From the NCBI GenBank assembly GCA_032718475.1, contig JAUCBJ010007620.1:1-64000 (forward strand): a DNA stretch of 64,000 bases, written 5' to 3'. This document shows positions 32,301 to 41,177 of this stretch, piece by piece. The first letter of the stretch is position 1. Every line of letters starts with the position of its first letter. This stretch comes from Nemertoderma westbladi. Lineage: Eukaryota; Xenacoelomorpha; Nemertodermatida; Nemertodermatidae. Below the pieces are notes generated by a model. That model made no database searches, was not told the origin of the DNA, and was given only the letters and a program-made list of their open reading frames with translations. Position numbers and translations under genes: made by a program.

Positions 32301-35300
32301 TGAATGACCAACCCGAGATAAAGGAGAAATATAATACCGTAATCCAAGGATATCTCGATGATGGATTAGCAGAAATGGTACCACGGAATGAACTGCAAGG
32401 TGGTAAAAGAACATATTATCTCCCAACCCACTATGTAGTAGAAGCCCGCAAAGGTGGGAAAATCCGAGTGGTAAATGATGCTGCCGCTATGTACCAGGGC
32501 GAATCCCTAAACAGTCAGCTTTACACGGGACCCAACATATATAGTACACTCATCGGCGTATTGATCAGGTTCAGGGAAAACCGGGTAGCATTCACCTGTG
32601 ACATCAAGGCCATGTTTCATCAAGTTCGTACGTTACCAAGAGACTCGGACTGTCTACGTATCCTATGGACGGATAAAACGCTTACTCAACAGGAGATTAG
32701 CCAACTCACGATAAAGGACGTAGACGTAATGCGTATGGTCGTCAGGATCTTCGGCGCTAAGGACTCGCCGGTAGCATGCAGTGACATGCTAAAGAGGACG
32801 GCAACTATGTGCGAAAACGAGTTCCCTCCAACCGTCATAGAAACCATTCGACGATGCTTCTACGTGGACGACGGATGCGCCGGCGCGGATAATGTGGATG
32901 AGGCATATCGGCTAGCAATGGGGATGGTAGAATGTCTAAAGAAAGGAGGGTTTCCGCTCGTGAAGTTCAGATCCCACGACAAAACACTTATGGAAAAGTT
33001 TCCGGAGGACATCCGGCTGGAAAATAACAAAATGTATTCGGAGGATGTGGAACATCGTGTACTCGGGATTGAATGGGACATAGAATCAGACGAATTCATC
33101 TTCAAATATAAACCCCTACCCAAGCCTATGACAAAAAGGGGATGTTTGTCGATAAAAAGCGCCATCTTCGACCCACTAAATTTCATATCTCCAGTAACCT
33201 TGGCCGGAATGAACCTGATTAAGGAAATGTGGATAGAAGGACTGGGATGGGACGAAGAGCTCCCCCCACACCTCAGCGTCAAATGGAGAAAATGGACGGA
33301 GCAGCTCGAACACCTACATCTTATGCGGATACCTAGACCGTTCTTCCTCGATAAATTACCCACCGATATCTTCCAGCTCCACACCTTTTCGGATGCTTCG
33401 AATACCGGAATCGGCGTAGTCACCTTCTTACGGAGACTAAGTAACGATGGAAACGGCGATACAAGCTTCTTATTCTCCAAAGCAAAGACAGTATCCGGGG
33501 AATTCGTAGCAACGATTCCGAGACTCGAGCTACAAGCTGCAGTTTGGGCAGTAAGACAGAATCGCATGGTCATGCGGAATCTACGGATCCCCATAGAATC
33601 TCAACACTTCTGGGTCGATTCGAGTATAGTTCTCTATTATCTCCACTCTCCATCACGGCGTCACACCACGTTTGTTGCAAACCGAGCCACGGAGATTAAA
33701 CAGTGTACCGGCCGAGAACAGTGGCATCACGTGAACGGGAAGGAAAACCCAGCGGACTTATCAAGCCGAGGCGCCACCCCAAAACAACTCGGTAAAAGTA
33801 AACTCTGGCTTACAGGCCCGGAATTCCTACGGCAGCCACAATTAACATGGAGTACCCGATTCGACCCCGAACTCGATAGCGGAAAATACTCCGAGGACGA
33901 TAAAGAGATCCGTAAAATCCATCGAAGCAACGCGGTGGAAATTTATTGTTGTCTGACTGAGCCTGCAAAGGACTCGGGCAGGCACTATAACGTCGCGACG
34001 ATCACCCAACTAGCGGCGTCTTTACATCAGTTGATCGAGCGAACTTCATCAATGAGACGGCTCGTCCACCACGTTATAACCCTTCGCAACTTCCTACGGT
34101 GGAAAAACAACAAACCGATAGTTCAACGGAATATACAAGAACTCATTATCGCGGAGAAGTGTATTGTTAGATATGTCCAGAGAGAAAGTTTCCCCGATGA
34201 ATGGGAACAACTTAGTGCGGGCAAAACATTGAAACCGGACAGCCCAGTCTACCAACTGAGACCAATGATGGGAGAGGACGGACTGATCCGACTAAATACC
34301 CGGATGGCAAACGCCCCGGTCGAATATGAGGTTAAATACCCGGCGCTTCTGCCCGGAACGTCGACACTAGCTAAGCTATTAATTCTACAATGTCACGAGG
34401 ACAACCACCACGCAGGACAGAATTGGATTATAGCTAATATAAGACAAAGATATTGGATCACCCACATCCAGCCACTGATCCGGAAAGTGTTGAAACGTTG
34501 CTTCACCTGCAGACGTTACCTAGCGCCACCAATCACCCAAAAGATGGCCGACTTACCAGCCACCCGTCTACAAGCGGATTCCCCACCATTCTACGTCACC
34601 GGAGTGGACTGTTTCGGACCGTTCACGGTTATTGAACGACGATCCAACATCAAATGCTGGGGAGCCATCTTCACCTGCCTAAGGTCTAGGGCAATTTACC
34701 TAGATATCGTGGTAAATCTGACACAACACGCATTCATCAACGCTCTGCGTCGGTTCGTGGCGAACAACGGGACATGCCGCCACATGTATTCCGATAACGG
34801 TACAAACTTTGTGGGAGGAGAAAGAGAACTTAGAGAGGCGATCGAGGGATGGTTTACCGATAACACCGCATCCCAAGTCTGGAAGGAACACCAGATACAG
34901 TGGCACTTCCAGACCCCCTTAGCACCCCATACGAGTGGGGTATGGGAGAAACTGATCGACCTAGTGAAACGATCCATGCGCGTCGCTCTAGGCGATACCC
35001 GGGTAACCCATGACACCCTCCGCACAACATTCTGCGAGATCACGGCTACCCTGAACAACCGACCCATTGTCCCTATCCGCGACGACCCCACAGACCTGGA
35101 GCCCCTCACTCCTAACCACTTACTGGGGAGACCCAAAACCCACATCCTCCCGGAAACCATGTTCCCGGATCCCAACGAGATCGCGAAACATACAAACTGG
35201 AAAAAGGCCCAAGCGTTAGCAGCGCATTGGTGGAGAATTTGGGCCCAGGAGTACCTCATAACCCTCCGGACCAGGAGGAAATGGAACAACACCTACCGGA

Positions 35301-35566
35301 ACGTCGCAGTTGGCGACATGGTACTAGTTAAAGAAGATCTCAAAGACCGCGTTCACTGGCCTGTGGCGCGGGTCGTGACCATACACCCAAGCAAAGACGG
35401 ACTTGCGAGGACTGTGATGATACGAACGGCAAAGGGCCACTACCAACGCCCTATCCAGAGGCTGTGCCTTCTCGAAGGCAAGGACAGTGGTGATTCTACG
35501 AGAGGTGATAAGACCCCTACTCAAGATCCTGCTGTGGACATTGGTGACAATTACAAACCCGTGTAA
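29306..35566 (+). CDS. BEL/Pao gag-pol polyprotein (main part)
   Basis: A 6.26-kb open frame; the first ATG is at 29738 and gives 1942 residues. Upstream (29306-29737) is a Glu/Arg/Gln-rich repeat coil in the same frame. Residue numbers are from the 29738 ATG: DUF1759-type Gag about 188-364; CCHC knuckles about 442-508 (CFRCLGTGHYVREC); protease with LDNGSDGT about 594; RT with DIKAMFHQV about 953 and YVDDG about 1042; Pao-specific peptidase A17-type region about 1131-1205; RNase H with FSDASNTGIG about 1216; integrase H2C2 zinc domain about 1550-1590; core Asp in TGVDCFG (1624), Asp in YSDNGTNF (about 1684), Glu in SGVWEKL (about 1735); DUF5641-type tail about 1818-1918. Every catalytic box looks intact. 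Confidence 0.93.
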   Translation, partial: YIQLQAEQDVLAAETQKREAEQAAERQAEQREQEAEQHRREDERHKREAERQAEQREQEAEQHRREAERQAEQREQEAEQHRREAERQAEQRKQEAERQAKQRKREDERQAEQRKQEAEQRKQEAEQRGREAEREIEQRKWEAEMRKQHAEAQAILIHNKNADIAKLAEYEAALIERDIQLYEDWERDIDQEYEPIPVPELEKSFIPTAAKLPKPEIPPTKQSTLSAQAPVFHPPPATLKNEEPYFPSNTTTASVPKYEPEKDSERDATPRSNNPFTSTPQTRSRVIIKTPPIIDPSSMGVSANNYNPPSHSGSDDVSIIRALENCLAMPKMEIRTFEGDPVDYLRFKKRFFAQIGSTDIADAQKLVYLSQYLGDKPRRIIACFEGGSHEAYYDAWKTLDKRYGNTGTIINKTLERLIQDAGSLGDPQNIQEFSDSMKDAYYTLKPLNKEDQVNNILNLRQIARKFPGWLQSKWAYKCVDLRRRHPDRDPSFLEMSAFLDDISEAMNDSMFSKQSLAKLDGIESNSRSKITPPKPRFRPPPVSTMAITMAEDSDDEDYEEPTSAEEWACYLASWAPEREGITNSLLCLFCGEKHKVEFCRKFQFAELVPRFEAIMKHRGCFRCLGTGHYVRECDQRSCCAVCNDQRHHTLLHIPANFDFTTLPFRIEARRRGETNHVFKGTRTTQRRETNPFKISTDTPQVTNISATINLINRRYMVFAKVIPVRIQGVGKSLTTLAFLDNGSDGTIIDRDFLEQLGLEYEPCKRPIQTITDNREVESGEVQLQMEGVMKGYETVKLTIKNALVHTDLRVRFRQSAEYAPLIQLDRDDVDLRCPQLDVNRITLLIGLDTPELHIPTGDIARSINQDDGFYAERTIMGWTLCGIKEETTDTYTYLPKCQIKENATSVGYCSASDLDEDLFLETEKTQREMTKYFNLETQEFAEKDENPSEEDQYCMDVLDQATFKDGHWCSPMLWKDPNKPMANNASMALRRLKGILRRLNDQPEIKEKYNTVIQGYLDDGLAEMVPRNELQGGKRTYYLPTHYVVEARKGGKIRVVNDAAAMYQGESLNSQLYTGPNIYSTLIGVLIRFRENRVAFTCDIKAMFHQVRTLPRDSDCLRILWTDKTLTQQEISQLTIKDVDVMRMVVRIFGAKDSPVACSDMLKRTATMCENEFPPTVIETIRRCFYVDDGCAGADNVDEAYRLAMGMVECLKKGGFPLVKFRSHDKTLMEKFPEDIRLENNKMYSEDVEHRVLGIEWDIESDEFIFKYKPLPKPMTKRGCLSIKSAIFDPLNFISPVTLAGMNLIKEMWIEGLGWDEELPPHLSVKWRKWTEQLEHLHLMRIPRPFFLDKLPTDIFQLHTFSDASNTGIGVVTFLRRLSNDGNGDTSFLFSKAKTVSGEFVATIPRLELQAAVWAVRQNRMVMRNLRIPIESQHFWVDSSIVLYYLHSPSRRHTTFVANRATEIKQCTGREQWHHVNGKENPADLSSRGATPKQLGKSKLWLTGPEFLRQPQLTWSTRFDPELDSGKYSEDDKEIRKIHRSNAVEIYCCLTEPAKDSGRHYNVATITQLAASLHQLIERTSSMRRLVHHVITLRNFLRWKNNKPIVQRNIQELIIAEKCIVRYVQRESFPDEWEQLSAGKTLKPDSPVYQLRPMMGEDGLIRLNTRMANAPVEYEVKYPALLPGTSTLAKLLILQCHEDNHHAGQNWIIANIRQRYWITHIQPLIRKVLKRCFTCRRYLAPPITQKMADLPATRLQADSPPFYVTGVDCFGPFTVIERRSNIKCWGAIFTCLRSRAIYLDIVVNLTQHAFINALRRFVANNGTCRHMYSDNGTNFVGGERELREAIEGWFTDNTASQVWKEHQIQWHFQTPLAPHTSGVWEKLIDLVKRSMRVALGDTRVTHDTLRTTFCEITATLNNRPIVPIRDDPTDLEPLTPNHLLGRPKTHILPETMFPDPNEIAKHTNWKKAQALAAHWWRIWAQEYLITLRTRRKWNNTYRNVAVGDMVLVKEDLKDRVHWPVARVVTIHPSKDGLARTVMIRTAKGHYQRPIQRLCLLEGKDSGDSTRGDKTPTQDPAVDIGDNYKPV

Positions 35567-36814
35567 CCCTTCTCATCATGTTGACAAACTCTTTTTAACT
35601 GTGATTTATCGACAACGAATTATGGACCCCCCTTAAACCAACTGTAACCACGCAATGGTATTTGTGTTTCCTCGTGTGTTATGTGGAGTCCAGCATCACC
35701 CTGCAGATGTTTCGACTGACGCAGGGTCGTTTATGTATAGTTTACCCTGATTTTGGTCATCGGGACCAACGATATTGGATTATTGGAAATGGCAAAGATT
35801 TGAAGTGGAATTCATTGTATTCATCGCAGTATGTTATGTTGTCTGTTGTGTGCGCAGTTCGGGGCGTAGGCGGTGTAACGAGTCCAGCTGTAGATCCCGG
35901 ATTGCCGCGCAACACCCCCTCTATCCCGTTATTCTGGTGGGTCCATGGTGCATCCACATGACTTCGACGATAGAGGGTTTTATGTTTCTCAGTCGCGTTA
36001 TTCTGGTGGGACTGTTACGTGGATTTTGGGGCGTAGGCGGTGTAACGAGTCCAGCTGTAGATCCCAGAATGTTGCGTAACCCCATCCCACATGACTTCGT
36101 CGGCTGAGCTTTATGTTGTTGGGAGTGTTATTCTGGTGGGTCCCTGGTGCATCCACATGACTTCACTCCCAGCGTCGTCATTGTCCGTTACGTGCGCAGT
36201 TTGGGGCGTAGGCGGTGTAACGAGTCCAGCTGTAGATCCCAGATTGCCGCGTAACACCCCTTCCACGACAAAGATTAACCAAAGAAGATGATTGAATGTA
36301 GTTGGAAATGATGAAAAGGATCAGACAACTCTACTATAAACCTGAATGATGACGCATATGCTGATGAAAATGTAATGATGCGCACCCTGGTGCTGCGCTT
36401 ATAACCAATGATGATAGCCGGGGGGCTATAAACCCAATGATGATGTGGAAATAAATAAATGTGAAATAAATGGTGGAAATAAATGTGTTGAAATATATGT
36501 GGAAATAAATGAAATGAGATGAAATAATAATGAAATGAAAAAAGACAAAAAAAAGGTATAAAAAAGTCTAAAGAAAAGAATTAGAAAAAAGAAAAGGACA
36601 AAAAAGTCATAAAAAACTGGTTGGATATTAATGTATAGCTATAGTAACTGTAAATGCTGAATGTATTAGCAATAAGATGATAGATGTCTATATAGCAATA
36701 TTATTTAATAAACTGAATTAAATAAAAAACTGAATTATTCTGCTATCGCTATAGTTTCAGACTTTCTGGACTTATAATTAACTGATCTAATTTGTAACGG
36801 ATATAATCGTAAAT
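35567..36814 (+). repeat. Inter-ORF region with three ~170-bp repeats
   Basis: GGGGCGTAGGCGGTGTAACG recurs at 35861, 36028 and 36203, each with AGTCCAGCTGTAGATCCC, and GTTATTCTGGTGGGTCC-type blocks recur between them. 36430-36720 is a purine-rich, GAAATAAAT-rich stretch. A possible splice acceptor CTATAGTTTCAG lies near 36757, which could serve a spliced mRNA for the next ORF. Confidence 0.7.
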
Positions 36815-39415
36815 ATGGACCCAAATCGCCAAATTATCGGCGAATTACGTAACACGATAGATCTACTGGAATATTCGCAACCCGGATCCCCTGACTTTGA
36901 TACAAATTGGAGCACCCTGCTAAATGAGAACGTGCGAGTCGTTAAATTCACCGGGCGAGAGGGATCAGATTCTAAGAATCTACGAGCCCTCCGGTTAGCC
37001 GATGCTAGTACGAGACTGAAAAGAACTCGGAACGCAAAGGCAACCGGAGGGGACGAGTCGTCGTTCTGGGAAACATTCCGGCAAAGCCTCTACAGATCCC
37101 GATGTTTGATCTACGACAACGAGGGAAACGCGACGCCCACCTCGAAAGCGATTACGTTGGCGAGATGCCAAAGTTTCGTCGACGACAAGAGTACGTACCT
37201 CGCCCACTGGGGAAACCTGTCGGAGTGTACGGCGACGCTTCGAGAGGAACGCGTATCGATTATCCAGAACCGAGACGACTACCAGGAAAAGTACGGGGCG
37301 AAAGAATACGGTCGATCCTTAGTCGTCGTCCTCGGAACCCTGGACGGTTTGGTACTGGTGTGCCGAATATTCCCGACACCCAGACAGGAAGTGCAGGCAG
37401 CCGGAGCGATCTGGTTGCTGCCTCCGGAAATCCAAAAGATCCTCTTCGACTTCGACGTCATTAAAATCGGGTCGGATATCAAGGCGGACGTCCGGAACGA
37501 CTACGCGAACGCTCCTGCAGGAAGAAACCGACGAGACGACCTCAATGCCCTTAGCCATTGCATCGACACTCAAACGCTACTAGCCTGGTTACGATTCGCC
37601 GAGTTCATGCGAGGATTCCAAGAGGTGAGACCGACGAAATCCGGGATCGGCTACCTCGCTGTGCTAAACGGCGGTATCGACTTCAAACCCCAGAAATTCC
37701 GGGACTATAATAAAATATATGGTGGATACCCGGGATTAGAAATAAAGAGCGAGCGAGAGGGTCGATGGAAGGACGTTGATCGGAAGTGGACGATACACCA
37801 AAGGTGGGAAAATCCCGATCGACGGAACTACGTTTACGTCGTTATGGAATGCTACACCGTCGCTAAGTTTATCTGTAAAACTCTCGATAACCTTATTACG
37901 GCGATCCCGCTTTCCTTCGTCGACTACGACTGGAACGAGGTCATACACCACGCGTTCAAAGCGGTCGAGAACATCGCACCGGGAGAGACTAAAACGCTCG
38001 CCGTTATCGATTCCTGGGACGAGAGCGGGCCTTACGACATCCCTACGATTACCCAACTTCTCGGTGCGGAGGAGCCTCTGATCTCTTCGGAAGGGGAAGA
38101 GATATGGCTAAACGAGGGTGTTCTACTCTCCACCCCGAAGCGACAACTCGAGCCGGAGGCCGCGTATGGACCGGCCGCCAAACGGGTTGCCTCAGCCGAA
38201 CCGATGAAGAGAGCAGGCGTCTACACCCCACGCGGCTCTGGTAGCCCCGCGAGGGAGGTAGCCACTACAGCTGCATTGAGCGACTTCGGCGACATATGCC
38301 AACGGTTATCCCCGTATCCTTTCCCGGGTGGCGAAGATTGGTCGTCGGAGATTCCGAGTACCAGCCACCAACGGACCCGCTCAGCGATACTGGTCGAGGA
38401 GGGCCCCAGCGATGCGCTGACCCCCGACGATCTCCTCGGTATCCCTCCGTCTAAAACCCCGGCACCTCTTCGCCGACCAGCGGTGGCTACTACACCCGCC
38501 GTTCCTCAGCACCCTATGCGACTAACCCGTTGGTACGCCGAGCAAACTGAATGGATCCACCGCCAGAAACGGTCGTCCGAGTTGAGACCAGCGGGACACA
38601 AAGAAGGTTATCGGAGCGAGAACCTACTACGCAACAGCCTAGCATTCCGCGGGCTACCGACCACCGCGAATATTCCGAAGAGCGACCGACGACTCGAATA
38701 CTACGTCGGCTGCCCGATTCCGATATTCCCCGGTCGAGAGATGCAATTGGAGGTTTGCGGCAACTGCGGCTCGGAGCAGTGCCCACGCGGCAGAAGGAAT
38801 CGGGTTACCGATTCGTGCCTCCAGCTCATCGGGATACTCTATTGCCCATACTGCGCGACATCGGGCCACGACGTTTCCGTCTGCCCGATCCTATATAACC
38901 TCTGCACCACGTGCGGTTTCCGTGGACATTCCTCTAGCCCCCGCTGCTATATCAAATGTCCAACCAAGGACGTAACCGCTATGGGAAATATGGTCATGTT
39001 TGAAACATACGCAAACAGCCACTTAAAGACCAAGGTTCGGAGAAACGCTCGGAATATCGCGCAGGAGATGGCGTGCAGGTATTTCTCCTTCCCGGAACGC
39101 CTCCACACGTCGGCCACGCTACCATTCCATTACGTGGATCTGCTACTGAGCGCCGGATTATTCGGTCCATTTGAAGTCATTCGACGATTATACTCGTATA
39201 AAGAGGATTTTGGTGACGGAGAATGGTTCCTAGAGGCACGCAAATCTGAGTTGGAAAGACGAACCGACATGATCCCTATGCCATCGAAAGGAAGAGCCGC
39301 CAGGAGACAAGCCGAAGCGTTACTCACGATGGATGTTGACGCTCCTCTACCAGCTATAGCGATCGATGAGAGTCGACGGGCGAAGAGACGAAAGGCGTAT
39401 CAGAGAAAGAAATAG
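36815..39415 (+). CDS. Extra ORF of the BEL/Pao element: zinc-knuckle protein, possible exonuclease-like fold
   Basis: An intact 866-residue ORF with ATG at 36815, in the position where some retroelements carry env. No signal peptide, transmembrane segment or Env feature is visible. Residues about 166-255 weakly resemble a DEDD 3'-5' exonuclease: strand SLVVVLGTLDGLVLVCRIF, helix and motif DFDVIKIGSDIKADVRND, then CIDTQTLLAW. An Exo I DxE motif is not evident, so it may be inactive or the likeness may be chance. Residues about 430-620 are Pro/Ser-rich and probably disordered. C-terminal knuckles are CPYCATSGHDVSVC (677-690, CX2CX4HX4C) and CTTCGFRGHSSSPRC (697-711), preceded by CGNCGSEQC. The tail RRAKRRKAYQRKK is a likely nuclear localisation signal. 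Nucleic-acid binding is well supported; the role is unknown. Confidence 0.8.
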   Translation: MDPNRQIIGELRNTIDLLEYSQPGSPDFDTNWSTLLNENVRVVKFTGREGSDSKNLRALRLADASTRLKRTRNAKATGGDESSFWETFRQSLYRSRCLIYDNEGNATPTSKAITLARCQSFVDDKSTYLAHWGNLSECTATLREERVSIIQNRDDYQEKYGAKEYGRSLVVVLGTLDGLVLVCRIFPTPRQEVQAAGAIWLLPPEIQKILFDFDVIKIGSDIKADVRNDYANAPAGRNRRDDLNALSHCIDTQTLLAWLRFAEFMRGFQEVRPTKSGIGYLAVLNGGIDFKPQKFRDYNKIYGGYPGLEIKSEREGRWKDVDRKWTIHQRWENPDRRNYVYVVMECYTVAKFICKTLDNLITAIPLSFVDYDWNEVIHHAFKAVENIAPGETKTLAVIDSWDESGPYDIPTITQLLGAEEPLISSEGEEIWLNEGVLLSTPKRQLEPEAAYGPAAKRVASAEPMKRAGVYTPRGSGSPAREVATTAALSDFGDICQRLSPYPFPGGEDWSSEIPSTSHQRTRSAILVEEGPSDALTPDDLLGIPPSKTPAPLRRPAVATTPAVPQHPMRLTRWYAEQTEWIHRQKRSSELRPAGHKEGYRSENLLRNSLAFRGLPTTANIPKSDRRLEYYVGCPIPIFPGREMQLEVCGNCGSEQCPRGRRNRVTDSCLQLIGILYCPYCATSGHDVSVCPILYNLCTTCGFRGHSSSPRCYIKCPTKDVTAMGNMVMFETYANSHLKTKVRRNARNIAQEMACRYFSFPERLHTSATLPFHYVDLLLSAGLFGPFEVIRRLYSYKEDFGDGEWFLEARKSELERRTDMIPMPSKGRAARRQAEALLTMDVDAPLPAIAIDESRRAKRRKAYQRKK

Positions 39416-39580
39416 TGGATCGGGATATTCCAGGAACATTTATCGAACATTTATTTTTATACAAACTCTAGGCCAAATTAATTAAAAACTATGCAATATT
39501 AAATTTGGGTTTTTTATATTGGGAATGACCTACGCAAACTCAATCGACCGACAGACTTCACGAAGGTCATTGGGGGGGAC
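39416..39580 (+). promoter_or_regulatory. 3' UTR and polypurine tract
   Basis: AT-rich sequence after the second ORF ends in TTGGGGGGGAC at 39570-39580, directly before the right LTR, as expected for plus-strand priming. Confidence 0.75.
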
Positions 39581-41177
39581 TGTTCGCGGTATTTCAACTT
39601 TCCATAACGCGAGTTGAATATTTCCGTATTTTATTAAAATTGATTATTCCGATATTACTACTGGGTGTGGGACCATGGGTTTTGGGCACATTCAATAAAC
39701 TGGGGGCGATTTATGGGCGAACTTTGGGGCGACTTACAGGGTACGGGAATAATTTCATAGTTATAAGGGCCAGGGGGGGGGATGGAAAATTCAAGCAGTA
39801 TTCAGGTTAGCCTGAGTACTATTAGGCCCTGGCCAACTTCCTGCTGCCTGTAGGGGTGGATTTGGTAATGCGCCAGGCCTAAAGGACAGGTAATGCGCCA
39901 GGCGACTGCCCTTAGCGGTCCCTGGCCAACAGCAGTTATTACGAGACTGAAAAGAACTCGGAACACTGACTGCTTGTGTCAGGGATTTGCGACAGGAAAC
40001 GACAGCCCCTTAGTAGCCAAGCCGTTCTGGTTCTCGATGATCGAACCCTTCGGGGTTCGTGAGGGGTGGAGCGGACACGCGAACGCGTGGCCGACTAACG
40101 ACTGCCCCCTGAGCTAAGCCGTACTGGTTCTCGATGACCGATCCCTTCGGGGTTCGCGAGGGGTGGGACGGACATGCGAAAGGGCTGGCCACAGGACGGG
40201 TTTGATGAGGACTGCCCTTAGCGGTCTCTGGTCAACGGCAGCTATTACGAGACTGAAAAGAACTCAGAACGCTGACTGCTTGTACCGGGGATCTGCGACG
40301 GGAACTGACGACAGACCCCTTAGCCAAGCCGAACTGGTTCTCGATGATCATTCCCTTCGGGGTTCGTGAGGGGTGGAACGGACACGCGACGGGGTCGAAA
40401 GACAAAGGACTAGACTCTACTGGCCTACCGACTGTTCGGAGCAGTTTCTCGGCTGCCGAAGCGACTACGAGCCTGAAAGGGACTCGGAAAGCCTAGGTGG
40501 TTGGGTTTCTGCGATGAACCGACGGACCCCTAGCCAAGCCGTTCTGGTTCTCGATGATCGAACCCTTCGGGGTTAGTGAGGGGTGGAACGGACACGCGAA
40601 CTGGTCCACCGACACGACAGACTCCTAGCCAAGCCGTACTGGTTCTCGATGACCGATCCCTTCGGGGTTCGAGAGGGGCGGTACGGATACGCGACAGAGT
40701 CTACCGACTGGACCGACCCTTAGCCAAGCCGGGCTGGTTCTCGATGATCGTTCCCTTCGGGGTTCGTGAGGGGTGGAACGGACACGCGACAGGGTCGACC
40801 GACACCGACACTACGGCACTAAGACTAGGACCGAGGGAAAATCTGGGGAACATTAGGTAGGCTAAAATCTGAGCGAACAGTGGGTAATTAAATAATATAC
40901 CGTAGGGATTTATATTGTCGTGTATAATTATTGTGAATATTTGGTGTATATTGATTTGGGGAAGCCCAAAATTATTCTTAATCAGGTTTCAACTGTAGGA
41001 AGTTACATTAAAGAGTATATCCAACTAATGCAGCTTTTTATCAACCGCAAACTTGCATCTCAGAAAACATTCCTTCTCCACAATCAATATCCGGTGACTG
41101 GCCGGGACTCCGTGGTCTGTAAAGCCCCGCCTCCAGCATCGGCGTTTTTCCCCCCTGGTGTCGGGATAACGGCAACA
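39581..41177 (+). repeat. 3' LTR of BEL/Pao element (1597 bp)
   Basis: Matches the 5' LTR but is 223 bp longer. Most of the difference is one extra internal unit of about 210 bp (six CTGGTTCTCGATGA anchors: 40027, 40124, 40334, 40544, 40639, 40734). Its G run is 9 bp against 13 in the 5' LTR. Confidence 0.9.

Larger units (their letters stand above)
26901..41177 (+). mobile_element. BEL/Pao LTR retrotransposon, 14.28 kb, with an extra ORF
   Basis: A complete insertion: LTRs at both ends beginning TGTTCGCGG and ending GGCAACA, an exact 5-bp duplication CCTAC at 26896-26900 and 41178-41182, a polypurine tract TTGGGGGGGA just before the right LTR, a gag-pol frame of BEL/Pao type (28712-35566) and a second large ORF (36815-39415). 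At over 14 kb it is larger than usual for BEL elements. LTR similarity outside variable repeats is very high, indicating recent insertion. It lies antisense inside the ankyrin gene intron. Confidence 0.92.

Noticed and set aside
36815-39415. Envelope gene
   Set aside because: Position fits, but there is no signal peptide, transmembrane helix, furin-type site or glycoprotein-like cysteine pattern; the Cys residues form zinc knuckles.
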